64,000 nucleotides of DNA from Lentzea sp. NBRC 105346 (GCF_030269605.1 NZ_BSTQ01000026.1:23823-87822), one strand, 5' to 3'. Counted from the first letter of the stretch, positions 7,583 to 15,578 are shown. Notes: a model not told the origin generated them from the sequence alone. Numbers and translations: made by a program.

Positions 7583-8828
7583 GGGTCAGTCCCGTCTCGC
7601 GCCAGTTGTCCGGCAGCAGGTGGTCCAGCACGTCGTCAACGGTGACCGCGCCGATCAGGTGGTCAGTCTCGTCGATCACCGGCGCGCACACCAGGTTGTA
7701 CGCGGCGAAGTACCGGGTGACGTCACCGAGGGACGCCGACGGCGAAAGCCGGGCCAGGTCGGTGTCCAGCACTCCCGCGACCAGGTCGGACGGCGGTTCG
7801 CGGAGCAGCCGCTGGATGTGCACGCAGCCGAGGTAGCGCCCGGTGGGCGTCGCGGTCGGGGGCCGGCACACGAAGACCATCGACGCCAGCGCGGGCGTGA
7901 GGTCGGGGTTGCGGACGTGGGCCAGCGCCTCGGCGATCGTGGCGTCCGGCGGCAGGATGATCGGTTCGGGCGTCATCAGGCCGCCCGCGGTGTCGAACGA
8001 GTACTCCAGCAGCCGCCGGACCGGTTCGGACTCCTCCGGCTCCATCAGGCCGAGCAGCCGGTCCTTCTCCGACTCGGGCAGCTCGGCGAGCAGGTCCGCC
8101 GCGTCGTCCGGGTCCATCACCTCGAGGATGTCCGCCGCGCGTTCCTCGTCGAGGTGCGCGAGCAGGTCCTTCTGGTCCTCTTCGGAGAGTTCCTCGATGA
8201 CGTCGGCGAGCCGCTCGTCGTCCAGCGCGTCCGCGACCTCGTAGCGGCGTTTGGCGGGCAACGCGTGCAGCGTGCTCGCGACGTCCGCGGCGCGCATGCC
8301 CTCGAACACGGCCAGCAGCTGCTGTGCGCCCTGCGGCTGGCCGGCGAGCTCGTTGACGCTCAGGCCGCTGATCTCCTCCCACCGCCACACCTGCACGGGC
8401 CCCTTGCGGCCGAGCCGTCCGGTGCGGGTGCGCGCGGCGACGCGGGTCATCCGCCAGTCGCGCGTGCGGGTCGGTTCCATCGCGGCGTCGACGACCACCG
8501 CGGTCGCGCCGTCGTCCAGCTGCACGCGGGCGTCCAGCAGCTCGCCGATGACCAGCACCTCGTTGGCGCGCTGGTGGAACTGCCTCAGGTTGACCGACCC
8601 GGTCGCGAGCGTCACCGCGTTCGGCTCGATCGACGTGACGCGCAGCATCGGCACGAAGATGCGCCGTCGCGTCGCGAGCTCCAGTACGACGCCGAGCACC
8701 CTCGGCGGCTGGCGGTCGATCCGCAGGCTGATCACGACGTCGCGGGCTTTGCCGATGGGTTCACCGTCCGGGCCGAACACCGGCAGACCGGCGAGCTGAG
8801 CGACGTAGACCCTGTTCACAGCCACCAC
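7575..8828 (-). CDS. Soluble MgtE N-terminal/CBS domain protein with PRC-barrel-like start
   Basis: 417 residues. Residues 5-110 look like two PRC-barrel-type units (LAGLPVFGPDGEPIGKARDV). Residues 160-290 match the superhelical MgtE N domain with repeated acidic helices (LSEEDQKDLLAHLDEERAAD). Residues 290-410 are two CBS modules (ending GAVTVDDVLDHLLPDNW). The membrane channel of MgtE is missing, so it cannot transport Mg2+ itself. It is the positional homologue of Rv1232c. A sensor role is inferred. Confidence 0.85.
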   Translation of the reverse strand: MVAVNRVYVAQLAGLPVFGPDGEPIGKARDVVISLRIDRQPPRVLGVVLELATRRRIFVPMLRVTSIEPNAVTLATGSVNLRQFHQRANEVLVIGELLDARVQLDDGATAVVVDAAMEPTRTRDWRMTRVAARTRTGRLGRKGPVQVWRWEEISGLSVNELAGQPQGAQQLLAVFEGMRAADVASTLHALPAKRRYEVADALDDERLADVIEELSEEDQKDLLAHLDEERAADILEVMDPDDAADLLAELPESEKDRLLGLMEPEESEPVRRLLEYSFDTAGGLMTPEPIILPPDATIAEALAHVRNPDLTPALASMVFVCRPPTATPTGRYLGCVHIQRLLREPPSDLVAGVLDTDLARLSPSASLGDVTRYFAAYNLVCAPVIDETDHLIGAVTVDDVLDHLLPDNWRETGLTHA

Positions 8829-8842
8829 AAGGCAAGGCTAGA

Positions 8843-9682
8843 TCAGGAACCGGCGGCCCACAGCGCGATCTTCTCCAGCACTTCCTCGGCCTCCGGATCG
8901 GCGTCCAGGCACCAGATCCAGTTCGACACCGCGCGGTGCAACACCCACCCGCGCGCCCGGTCCGGGTCGAGCTCGCCCGCCGCGCAGATCGCCGCGAACC
9001 GGTCGCTCAGCCCGCGCCCGTCGTCGAGCTCGCTGAACCTGTTCCACAGCAACGGGATCACCGCCCACTCGGGATCGCCGCACACCGGCTTGGGGTCGAT
9101 CATCAGCCACGGCTCGCGGTCGCCGCGCAGCACGTTGTCGTAGTGCAGATCCTCGTTGACCAGCAGCTCGCCCTGCGTCTTGGCCAGCTCCTCACCCGCC
9201 TCGCGCGCGGCGTCGAGCAACCGCGCGGGCACGCCGGCGTGGTCGAGGATCTCGGGCTCGACGCGCCGGATCTCGGGCGGCGCCGGGACGCGCAACCGCC
9301 GGTGCAGCCGGCCGATCACGTCGATCGCCTCCTCGATCGGCGCCTCGTGCAGCGAGTACGTGTGGTCCAGTCGTTCCAGCAGCAACGCGCCCAGCTCCGC
9401 GTCGTGGTCCAGCAGGCGCACCACGCCGTCGCCGTCCCAGGTCCGCAGGGCGAGCGCCTCGTGCTCGGTCTCCTCGTCGATCCACGTCAGCTTGAGCACG
9501 GCCGGATGCCCGTCGGCCTGCCGTACCGGGAGCGCGACCGCGCAGAACCCCGTCATGACGTCGCCGTCCGGGGTGAGGTCCCAGCGCGCGCACATCTTCG
9601 TGGCGAGGCGTGGCAGCGTCGCGACCCACTGCGGCGCGTCGGGGCCCAGGCCGTCGCCGAATCCGTCCGGGACAGTGATCAC
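8843..9682 (-). CDS. APH(6)/hydroxyurea-type aminoglycoside phosphotransferase family protein
   Basis: 279 residues from a GTG that overlaps the stop of the upstream gene (GTGTGATC). Kinase features: K64 in VLKLTW, catalytic loop LLVNEDLHYDNVL with D178 and N183, and metal-binding D196 in MIDPKP. The fold resembles streptomycin 6-kinases, but the usual His-Gly before the catalytic Asp is Asn-Glu. It may phosphorylate a sugar or antibiotic hydroxyl. Resistance is possible but not shown, since housekeeping members of the family exist. Confidence 0.78.
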   Translation of the reverse strand: MITVPDGFGDGLGPDAPQWVATLPRLATKMCARWDLTPDGDVMTGFCAVALPVRQADGHPAVLKLTWIDEETEHEALALRTWDGDGVVRLLDHDAELGALLLERLDHTYSLHEAPIEEAIDVIGRLHRRLRVPAPPEIRRVEPEILDHAGVPARLLDAAREAGEELAKTQGELLVNEDLHYDNVLRGDREPWLMIDPKPVCGDPEWAVIPLLWNRFSELDDGRGLSDRFAAICAAGELDPDRARGWVLHRAVSNWIWCLDADPEAEEVLEKIALWAAGS

Positions 9683-10014
9683 ACGACCTCCAGGCGGTAT
9701 ACGGACTCCCACTCCGGATCGGTGTTCAACCTGGCGGTTCTGAGAGCCTGCATGGTCTCCTCGTCGGGCTCCACATTGTGCGCAATCGCCTGTGTTTCCA
9801 GCAGATGCGAATGGGTGCTGGGCGAGCGGAGGGTGATGGTGCAGATGGTGCCGTCGGCCAGGCCGGGCACCTGTTGCTCGGTGCCGCCGGTCGCGAGCCA
9901 GATCGTGTTGTTCCGCCACAGCGCCCAGACGAGCCGGGGCGGGTGTGCCGGCACGGTGATCCAGATGGCGGCGGCCTTGCGCAGAGCGGCGTCGAGGACT
10001 TGTGCGATCTCCAC
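9679..10014 (-). CDS. Hypothetical protein coupled to the APH-like kinase
   Basis: 111 residues, not recognised. It is soluble, with an early helix (IAQVLDAALRKAAAIWITV) and then alternating strands (LVWALWRNNTIWLATGG). Its stop overlaps the kinase start by 4 bp, so the two are translated together. The product may bind the same substrate or regulate the kinase; nothing in the sequence decides this. Confidence 0.7.
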   Translation of the reverse strand: MEIAQVLDAALRKAAAIWITVPAHPPRLVWALWRNNTIWLATGGTEQQVPGLADGTICTITLRSPSTHSHLLETQAIAHNVEPDEETMQALRTARLNTDPEWESVYRLEVV

Positions 10015-10128
10015 CGGTAAAGCCTGGCACGGTTTGTGAGACCCGACTCAGCGAATATGCGGTCGCCCCTCGGGCGTGCCAATGTTGGCCCCAACACATA
10101 GTTACCGGCTGGTACGAGGAGGTACCCC

Positions 10129-11088
10129 GTGGTCGACCAGCAGCGTCCCCGTCGCTCGTGTCTGGCCGTTCCCGGCTCGAGCCAGAAGATGATCGACAAG
10201 GCCCGCACGCTGCCGGCGGACCAGGTGTTCCTCGACCTCGAGGACGCCTGCGCCCCGCTCGCGAAGCCGGACGCCCGCAAGACGATCGTCGCCTCGCTCA
10301 ACGAGGGCGGCTGGGGTGAGAAGGCCCGCGTGGTCCGCGTGAACGACTGGACCACCGAGTGGACCTACCGCGATGTCACCGAGGTCGTCGAGGGCGCGGG
10401 CGCGAACCTCGACTGCATCATGCTGCCGAAGGTGCAGACTCCGGAGCAGATCAAGGCGCTCGACCTGTTGATCACGCAGATCGAGAAGACCATGGGCTAC
10501 GAGGTCGGCAAGATCGGCATCGAGGCGCAGATCGAGAACGCCCTCGGCCTGGTCAACGTCGACGCGATCGCCACGGCGTCCCCGCGCGTCGAGACGATCA
10601 TCTTCGGGCCGGCCGACTTCATGGCGTCGATCAACATGAAGTCGCTCGTGGTCGGTGAGCAGCCGCCCGGCTACGACGTCGGCGACGCCTACCACTACAT
10701 CCTGATGCGGATCCTGATGGCCGCGCGGGCGCACGACAAGCAGGCCATCGACGGTCCCTACCTGCAGATCCGCGACGTCGAGGGCTACAAGCGCGTGGCC
10801 GGCCGGTCCGCCGCGCTGGGCTTCGACGGCAAGTGGGTGCTGCACCCCGGTCAGATCGACGCGGCCAACGAGGTGTTCAGCCCCAAGCAGGACGACTACG
10901 ACCACGCGGAGAACATCCTCGACGCGTACGAGTACTTCACCTCGGAGGCGGGCGGCAAGCGCGGCGCCGTCATGCTCGGCGACGAGATGATCGACGAGGC
11001 GTCCCGCAAGATGGCGCTCGTCATTTCCGGCAAGGGGCGTGCGGCGGGTATGCAGCGCAGCAACGTCTGGTCGCCGCCGGAGGAGTAG
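10129..11088 (+). CDS. mcl: HpcH/HpaI-type CoA-ester lyase (malyl-CoA/beta-methylmalyl-CoA lyase)
   Basis: 319 residues from GTG 10129, behind GAGGAGG at 10116-10122. The TIM-barrel signature of CitE/Mcl lyases is present: LAVPGSSQKMIDKA, DLEDACAP, VRVNDWTTEW, IMLPKVQTPEQI, the metal-binding IEAQIENALGL and FGPADF. Length and motifs fit the Rhodobacter Mcl1 type, which cleaves beta-methylmalyl-CoA to glyoxylate and propionyl-CoA in the ethylmalonyl-CoA pathway. A hydroxymethylglutaryl-CoA or citramalyl-CoA lyase is the alternative. The acyl-CoA dehydrogenase at 11925 and MaoC at 35997 support the first reading. Confidence 0.82.
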   Translation: MVDQQRPRRSCLAVPGSSQKMIDKARTLPADQVFLDLEDACAPLAKPDARKTIVASLNEGGWGEKARVVRVNDWTTEWTYRDVTEVVEGAGANLDCIMLPKVQTPEQIKALDLLITQIEKTMGYEVGKIGIEAQIENALGLVNVDAIATASPRVETIIFGPADFMASINMKSLVVGEQPPGYDVGDAYHYILMRILMAARAHDKQAIDGPYLQIRDVEGYKRVAGRSAALGFDGKWVLHPGQIDAANEVFSPKQDDYDHAENILDAYEYFTSEAGGKRGAVMLGDEMIDEASRKMALVISGKGRAAGMQRSNVWSPPEE

Positions 11089-11091
11089 GCC

Positions 11092-11189
11092 GTTACAGAT
11101 TGTGCGCCACTTCACGCCGACTGTGACTGGACGTGTTCGACGGTTACTGGTTGCTTCAAAAACGCGTGAAGTGGCGCACAATCCGTGAC
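11092..11189. repeat. 98-bp inverted repeat behind mcl
   Basis: Perfect 20-bp arms: 11098-11117 begins GATTGTGCGC and 11164-11183 ends GCGCACAATC. The outermost six bases (GTTACA versus CGTGAC) pair at four of six positions. The 46-bp centre contains a near direct repeat, GTGACTGG and GTTACTGG. It starts 3 bp after the mcl stop. It has no T-tract, so it may act as a 3'-end stabiliser or a non-classical terminator. Confidence 0.85.
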
Positions 11190-11232
11190 AGAAAATTGCG
11201 TTCGCGGCCCCCTGTGGGTGCATGCTGATCGC

Positions 11233-11406
11233 ATGTCACGAACGAGTAACGGCAAGGGCTGGAGAGGACTGCGGCTGTTCAAGCGCCGCGAAGACGATCT
11301 CTACGAGCGCAGCTTCCGCAGCTGCCCCGGCTGTCACACCGATGTGCACGTGTTCTTCGACGTTTGCAGGCACTGCGGCGGCGCGCTGGAGCTCCTCGCC
11401 GGCTAG
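11233..11406 (+). CDS. Small zinc-ribbon protein
   Basis: 57 residues from ATG 11233. A basic start (SRTSNGKGWRGLRLFKRRED) leads into a two-knuckle zinc ribbon: CPGC, a 10-residue spacer (HTDVHVFFDV), then CRHC. The family is not identified. An in-frame ATG at 11185 falls in the inverted repeat and is less likely. Its stop overlaps the stop of the small convergent membrane-protein gene. Confidence 0.65.
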   Translation: MSRTSNGKGWRGLRLFKRREDDLYERSFRSCPGCHTDVHVFFDVCRHCGGALELLAG

Positions 11407-11534
11407 TGCGGGTTGTTCGCCTCGTGGAACACCCACCCGAGCAGCGCCGCGAAGCCGTACAACGCGGCCGCGAGCACGATGAGTTTGACGACCACGATGC
11501 CCAGGACGATCGCCACGATCCGGCGTTTGCTCAT
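11403..11534 (-). CDS. Small membrane protein (43 residues)
   Basis: A short ORF with start MSKRRIVAIVLG and end WVFHEANNPH. It is one hydrophobic helix of about 28 residues after a short basic N-terminus. The ATG overlaps the stop of the upstream membrane-protein gene (ATGA at 11534-11531), which strongly suggests translational coupling. It is easy to miss because of its size. The role is unknown; it may be a partner subunit of the DUF4190-like protein. Confidence 0.6.
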   Translation of the reverse strand: MSKRRIVAIVLGIVVVKLIVLAAALYGFAALLGWVFHEANNPH

Positions 11535-11803
11535 TGGTTCGGCAGATCCGACATCGGTGGCCAGTACCTCACGATGATGAAGATCCAGAAGATCATGGCC
11601 AGCGTGTAGAACGCGGTCAGGACGCTCCCGACGATCAGGCCCGCCGTCGCCAGGCCCCAGCCGTCCTCACCGGTGCGCCGGATCTCCTTGCGGGCCATGA
11701 CGCCCAGCACGATCGACGCCGGCGCGAAGAAGAACAGCATGACGAGCGACACGATGGCCAGCGTGTTCGTTCTGCGCGGTGGCGGGTAGTACGGCTGGTA
11801 CAT
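11531..11803 (-). CDS. DUF4190-like membrane protein
   Basis: 90 residues from the ATG of MYQPYYPPPRRTNTLA. A short Tyr/Pro-rich cytoplasmic start is followed by two membrane helices (about 11-32 and 52-78) around the loop ARKEIRRTGEDGWGLATAG, which is the DUF4190 pattern. Function is unknown across the family. It forms a two-gene unit with the 43-residue protein. Confidence 0.75.
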   Translation of the reverse strand: MYQPYYPPPRRTNTLAIVSLVMLFFFAPASIVLGVMARKEIRRTGEDGWGLATAGLIVGSVLTAFYTLAMIFWIFIIVRYWPPMSDLPNQ

Positions 11804-11924
11804 CGCGGCCCCTTCGTCGAGCGCTGTCTCGGTCAAGCATGTTGCGATGAGCACACCCGCATTCGCAAACGGGCGTTAACCGGTCCATACTCGCCGGTAA
11901 CCTCCAGGAACGAAGGGAAGTGCG

Positions 11925-13121
11925 ATGGCGCGCCTCGCCCAGACCGCGGGTCTCACTGACATCCAGGAAGAGATCCTCGCGACCGTACGCACCTTCGTCG
12001 ACAAGGAGATCATCCCGCACGCCCAGACGCTGGAACACGGCGACACGTACCCCGCCGACATCGTCGACGGCATGAAGGAGATGGGCCTGTTCGGGCTCAC
12101 CATCCCGGAGGAGTTCGGTGGCCTCGGCGAGTCGCTGCTGACCTACGCGCTCGTCGTCGAGCAGATCGCGCGCGGCTGGATGAGCGTCTCCGGTGTCATC
12201 AACACGCACTTCATCGTGGCGCACATGCTCAAGCAGCACGGCACGCCCGAGCAGAAGGCGAAGTACTTGCCGCGCATGGCGGCCGGCGAGGTGCGCGGGT
12301 CGTTCTCCATGTCCGAGCCCGAGCTCGGCTCCGACGTCGCGGCGATCCGCACGAAGGCCGTGAAGCAGGGCGACGACTTCGTCATCAACGGCCAGAAGAT
12401 GTGGCTGACCAACGGCGGCACGTCCAACCTGACCGCCGTGCTGGTGAAGACCGACGAGGGCGCCGACAAGCCGCACCAGAACCTCACGACGTTCCTCGTC
12501 GAGAAGCCCGTCGGCTACGGCGAGGTGCTGCCCGGCCTGACCATCCCCGGCAAGATCGACAAGATGGGGTACAAGGGCGTCGACACCACGGAGATGGTGT
12601 TCGACGGCTTCAAGATCTCCCCGGACCAGGTCCTCGGCGGCCAGACCGGCCAGGGCTTCCGGCACATGATGGACGGCGTCGAGGTCGGCCGCGTCAACGT
12701 CGCCGCCCGCGCGTGCGGCATCGCGATCCGGTCGTTCGAGCTGGCCATCGAGTACGCGCAGCAGCGCAAGTCGTTCGGCAAGCCGATCGCCGAGCACCAG
12801 GCCATCGCGTTCAAGCTCGCCGAGATGGCCACCAAGGTCGAGGCCGCGCACCTGATGATGGTCAACGCGGCGCGACTGAAGGACTCCGGCGCGCGCAACG
12901 ACGTCGAGGCCGGCATGGCGAAGCTCATCGCGTCGGAGTACTGCGCCGAGGTCACTCAGGACGCGTTCCGCATTCACGGCGGCTATGGCTACTCCAAGGA
13001 GTACGAGATCGAGCGCCTGATGCGGGAGGCGCCGTTCCTGCTGATCGGTGAGGGCACGTCCGAGATCCAGAAGACGATCATCAGCCGTGGCCTGCTGCGG
13101 GAGTACCAGTCGCGCGGCTGA
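11925..13121 (+). CDS. Acyl-CoA dehydrogenase (candidate methylsuccinyl-CoA dehydrogenase)
   Basis: 398 residues with the full acyl-CoA dehydrogenase layout: N-terminal helical domain, FAD-binding strand (FSMSEPELGSDVAAIRTKA), and C-terminal helices with RKSFGKPI, the FAD-contact IHGGYGYSKEYEIERLMREA and the EGTSEIQ segment, whose Glu is the usual base. It oxidises an acyl-CoA at C2-C3 and passes electrons to ETF. It lies 0.8 kb from mcl on the same strand; with MaoC at 36 kb it fits methylsuccinyl-CoA oxidation, but a short branched-chain substrate is possible. Confidence 0.85.
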   Translation: MARLAQTAGLTDIQEEILATVRTFVDKEIIPHAQTLEHGDTYPADIVDGMKEMGLFGLTIPEEFGGLGESLLTYALVVEQIARGWMSVSGVINTHFIVAHMLKQHGTPEQKAKYLPRMAAGEVRGSFSMSEPELGSDVAAIRTKAVKQGDDFVINGQKMWLTNGGTSNLTAVLVKTDEGADKPHQNLTTFLVEKPVGYGEVLPGLTIPGKIDKMGYKGVDTTEMVFDGFKISPDQVLGGQTGQGFRHMMDGVEVGRVNVAARACGIAIRSFELAIEYAQQRKSFGKPIAEHQAIAFKLAEMATKVEAAHLMMVNAARLKDSGARNDVEAGMAKLIASEYCAEVTQDAFRIHGGYGYSKEYEIERLMREAPFLLIGEGTSEIQKTIISRGLLREYQSRG

Positions 13122-13139
13122 CACCCGGAATCGCCATGG

Positions 13140-13178
13140 GGGGAGCTTTGCCAGCGGTCAGCGCTGGCAAAGCTCCCC
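13140..13178. terminator. Hairpin with GTCAG loop, copy 1
   Basis: A 17-bp perfect stem, GGGGAGCTTTGCCAGCG at 13140-13156 against 13162-13178, with loop GTCAG. It sits 19 bp after the acyl-CoA dehydrogenase stop and is a likely terminator. The same structure, with a compensated stem change, occurs at 56894-56940. Confidence 0.8.
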
Positions 13179-13275
13179 TCATAGCACTCGTTGGGGCTAA
13201 AGGGCGTCACTCGTTCAGCCGCTGAGTAGAGTCTTCGTCGCCGGGGGACCAGCCGCCGCTGACAGAAGGTCGTCC

Positions 13276-14121
13276 TTGGAACTCCCGTTAGACCTGACGC
13301 TCCCCAGATCCGTTGTCCCGCCGCACGTCGTCCGGCTCGAGGTCGACACGTTCGCCGACCTCCGCCGCGACGCCGGACAGCTCGCCGCGTGGTTCGGCGA
13401 GGTGTTCGCCACGCTCCTCGTGCCGTTGTGCCCTGCGAGCGTGAAAGAACTGGTGGAAGTGGCCCGCGGATACCACCCGTCCGACACAACGCCGTGGGGG
13501 CCGCCGGGTTACGCCCGCCTGTTGCTCAGTGCGGGTGATTTCACGGTCGACGCCTGGGCACGGCAGCTGGACGCGCTCAGCAGGGGTGAGAGCGACTTCC
13601 TGCGCGTGATGCTCATCCGGCTCGACGACCAGGGGCTCCCGACCACCGAGGGCGGATGGTGCGCGGAGATCACGCTCAAGCGCGATCCCGAGTTCCCGCA
13701 CCAGGTCATCGTCACCGCGGCCAGGGAGGCGTTCGGCGGCTGGGTGAGCCGGGTCGTCCAGCAGGACTGGCTCAAGGTGCTCGCCACCGGCGCGACGCTC
13801 GCCAAGGCCGCGCACGGGTGGATCACGCTCGACCGGGTCGGCGCGCGCACCGCCTACGAGCAACACATGGGCATCGGGATCGACGCCGCGCTCGTCGGCG
13901 TCGCGGACTATGCCCGCGGGGTGCACTGGGCGACTGTCCTGGGACCAAGGCAAGTCGCCCAGCTCGGCGGGGTCGAGCGGGTGCTCCGGGACGCTCCGTG
14001 CGTGTGGCGCGAGCACCTCGGCGGTGGGCGGATTCTGCTCAAGCTCACCGACGATCTGGAGGACACCAAGGATCTGGAGCCGCTGCACCGGTTTCTCGCG
14101 CCCGTCCTAATCGGACAGTAG
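13276..14121 (+). CDS. Conserved hypothetical protein
   Basis: 281 residues from a TTG start with AGAAGG about 7 bp upstream; no ATG or GTG suits the N-terminus. It is a soluble, mixed alpha/beta protein with no recognised catalytic motif. The segment SDFLRVMLIRLDDQGLP suggests a two-domain layout. It converges on the inositol-monophosphatase gene with a 15-bp 3' overlap. I do not recognise the family. Confidence 0.65.
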   Translation: MELPLDLTLPRSVVPPHVVRLEVDTFADLRRDAGQLAAWFGEVFATLLVPLCPASVKELVEVARGYHPSDTTPWGPPGYARLLLSAGDFTVDAWARQLDALSRGESDFLRVMLIRLDDQGLPTTEGGWCAEITLKRDPEFPHQVIVTAAREAFGGWVSRVVQQDWLKVLATGATLAKAAHGWITLDRVGARTAYEQHMGIGIDAALVGVADYARGVHWATVLGPRQVAQLGGVERVLRDAPCVWREHLGGGRILLKLTDDLEDTKDLEPLHRFLAPVLIGQ

Positions 14122-14877
14122 GGCCAGGATCTCCTTGCGCAGACCGGGACACACGGCGATCGTCGCCTTGGACGACACGGTGTGGTCGGTGTCGTCGGTG
14201 TCGACCACGACACCGCCCGCCTCGCGCACGAGCAGCACCCCGGCCATGGTGTCCCACGGCATGTTGGCCAGGATGATCGACGCGTCGAGCCGGCCCGAGG
14301 CCACCCACGCGAGATCGATCGCCGCCGTGCCGAGCATGCGGATCCGTTGCGCGCGAGAGCCCAGGTACGACAACAGCTCCAGGCGTCGTCGGTTCTTCTC
14401 GACGGCACCCGGACCGATGGCGAAGTCGCCGATGGAGATCACGGCCGATGACAGTTCGTCCACCGTGGAACAGGAAATCCGGTCCACGCCGACGAACGCG
14501 CCCTCACCCGCGACCGCCGAGTAGGTCTCGTCCAGGTACGGCAGGTCGATCGCCGCGACGACCGACGCCGAACCCGATACCAGCGCCAGCGAGACGCCGC
14601 ACAACGGCATGCCGCGCGAGAAGTTCGTCGTGCCGTCCACAGGATCCAGGGCCCACCACAGGTCCTCTGACCCGGTGTGGCCGCGCTCCTCGCCCAGCAC
14701 ACCGATCTCGGGGGTTTCGCGCGCCAGGAACGAGCGCACGGCGTCCTCGACCGCGAGGTCGACGTCGGTCACCAGGTCGCGCTCGCTCTTCTCCACCACG
14801 GAACCGAGCGGACGCGACCGGATGATCCGGCGGGCGACCGCTACGGCCTCACGAGCGATGGGGAGCAGCTGCCGCAT
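14107..14877 (-). CDS. Inositol-monophosphatase-family phosphatase
   Basis: 256 residues with all Mg2+-dependent phosphatase motifs: TDVDLAVE, GEE (GVLGEERG), DPVDGTTNF and the late WDTMAG. Family members act on inositol-1-phosphate, histidinol phosphate, fructose bisphosphate or other phosphate esters. It overlaps the 3' end of the ribA-like gene by 29 bp and belongs to the same transcript, so it may dephosphorylate an intermediate made by that enzyme. That link is inference. Confidence 0.85.
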   Translation of the reverse strand: MRQLLPIAREAVAVARRIIRSRPLGSVVEKSERDLVTDVDLAVEDAVRSFLARETPEIGVLGEERGHTGSEDLWWALDPVDGTTNFSRGMPLCGVSLALVSGSASVVAAIDLPYLDETYSAVAGEGAFVGVDRISCSTVDELSSAVISIGDFAIGPGAVEKNRRRLELLSYLGSRAQRIRMLGTAAIDLAWVASGRLDASIILANMPWDTMAGVLLVREAGGVVVDTDDTDHTVSSKATIAVCPGLRKEILALLSD

Positions 14878-15502
14878 TGGGGAGCGTGAAGACGTCGACC
14901 TGGGGCAGGTCGTGACCGAGCCGGTCGCGCTTGGCGGTCAGGTAGCCGATGTTGTGGGTGTTCGGCGGCATCAGCAGCGGAACCCGTGCCACGACGGGGA
15001 TTCCGTGCGACTCCAAGGCCGAGATCTTGTCGGGGTTGTTCGACATCAGGCGCACCGACTGCACCCGCAGGTGCTTGAGGACCAGCGCGGCGGGCGTGTA
15101 GTCGCGCACGTCGACCGGCAGGCCGAGCGTGGTGGCGGAGTCGAGCGTGTCGAGGCCCTGCTCGTCCTGCAGGACGTGCGTGCGAACCTTCGCGACCAAA
15201 CCGATTCCACGTCCCTCGTGGCCGCGCAGGTACACCAGGACACCGCTGCCCTCGCGGACGATCGTGTCCAGCGCCGCGTCCAGCTGTTCACCGCACTCAC
15301 ACCGCATGGCGCCGAAGATGTCACCGGTCATGCACTCGGAGTGCACGCGCACGAGCACCTTCTCGCGCATCCGGATCTTGCCGTACACGAGGGCCATGTG
15401 CTCGTGCCCGTTCGCCCGGAAGGCCACCGCGCGGAACGTGCCCCGGCGTGTCACCAGGTCCGACTCCGCGACGTCCTCTTCGTTGAACGCTTGCTCGTAC
15501 AT
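14849..15502 (-). CDS. GTP cyclohydrolase II homologue with altered active-site residue
   Basis: 217 residues, stand-alone RibA length with no DHBP-synthase domain. Zinc ligands are present (C57 in HSECMTGD, C68 and C70 in RCECGEQL), as are the YLRGHEGRGIGL loop and the RDYT segment. The residue matching Escherichia coli RibA Tyr105 (RAYALQD) is His109 here (RTHVLQD). From memory, S. coelicolor SCO6655 has Met at this site and releases a formylamino-pyrimidine (FAPy) instead of the riboflavin precursor. A creatininase-family amidohydrolase 3 kb away could remove the formyl group. Confidence 0.85.
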   Translation of the reverse strand: MYEQAFNEEDVAESDLVTRRGTFRAVAFRANGHEHMALVYGKIRMREKVLVRVHSECMTGDIFGAMRCECGEQLDAALDTIVREGSGVLVYLRGHEGRGIGLVAKVRTHVLQDEQGLDTLDSATTLGLPVDVRDYTPAALVLKHLRVQSVRLMSNNPDKISALESHGIPVVARVPLLMPPNTHNIGYLTAKRDRLGHDLPQVDVFTLPNAAAAPHRS

Positions 15503-15578
15503 CCGGTCCCCTCGTCACCCGACACCGGCCGAACGTCATTACGCTCGGCCGAAGTTGCACCGTAACCCGGCTCACCAG

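Noticed and set aside
7581..9143. A 520-codon open frame on the plus strand
   Set aside because: It is antisense to the DUF1003, MgtE-N/CBS and kinase genes, which have clear motifs. The product is His/Arg/Gln-rich with no domain, as expected of high-GC shadow frames. Other long shadows (2807-4273 minus, 11667-13124 minus, 34344-35996 plus) were dropped for the same reason.
14849..15502. The cell's riboflavin-pathway ribA
   Set aside because: The catalytic-pocket Tyr is His, there is no ribB fusion and no rib genes are near. The neighbours belong to a different pathway.
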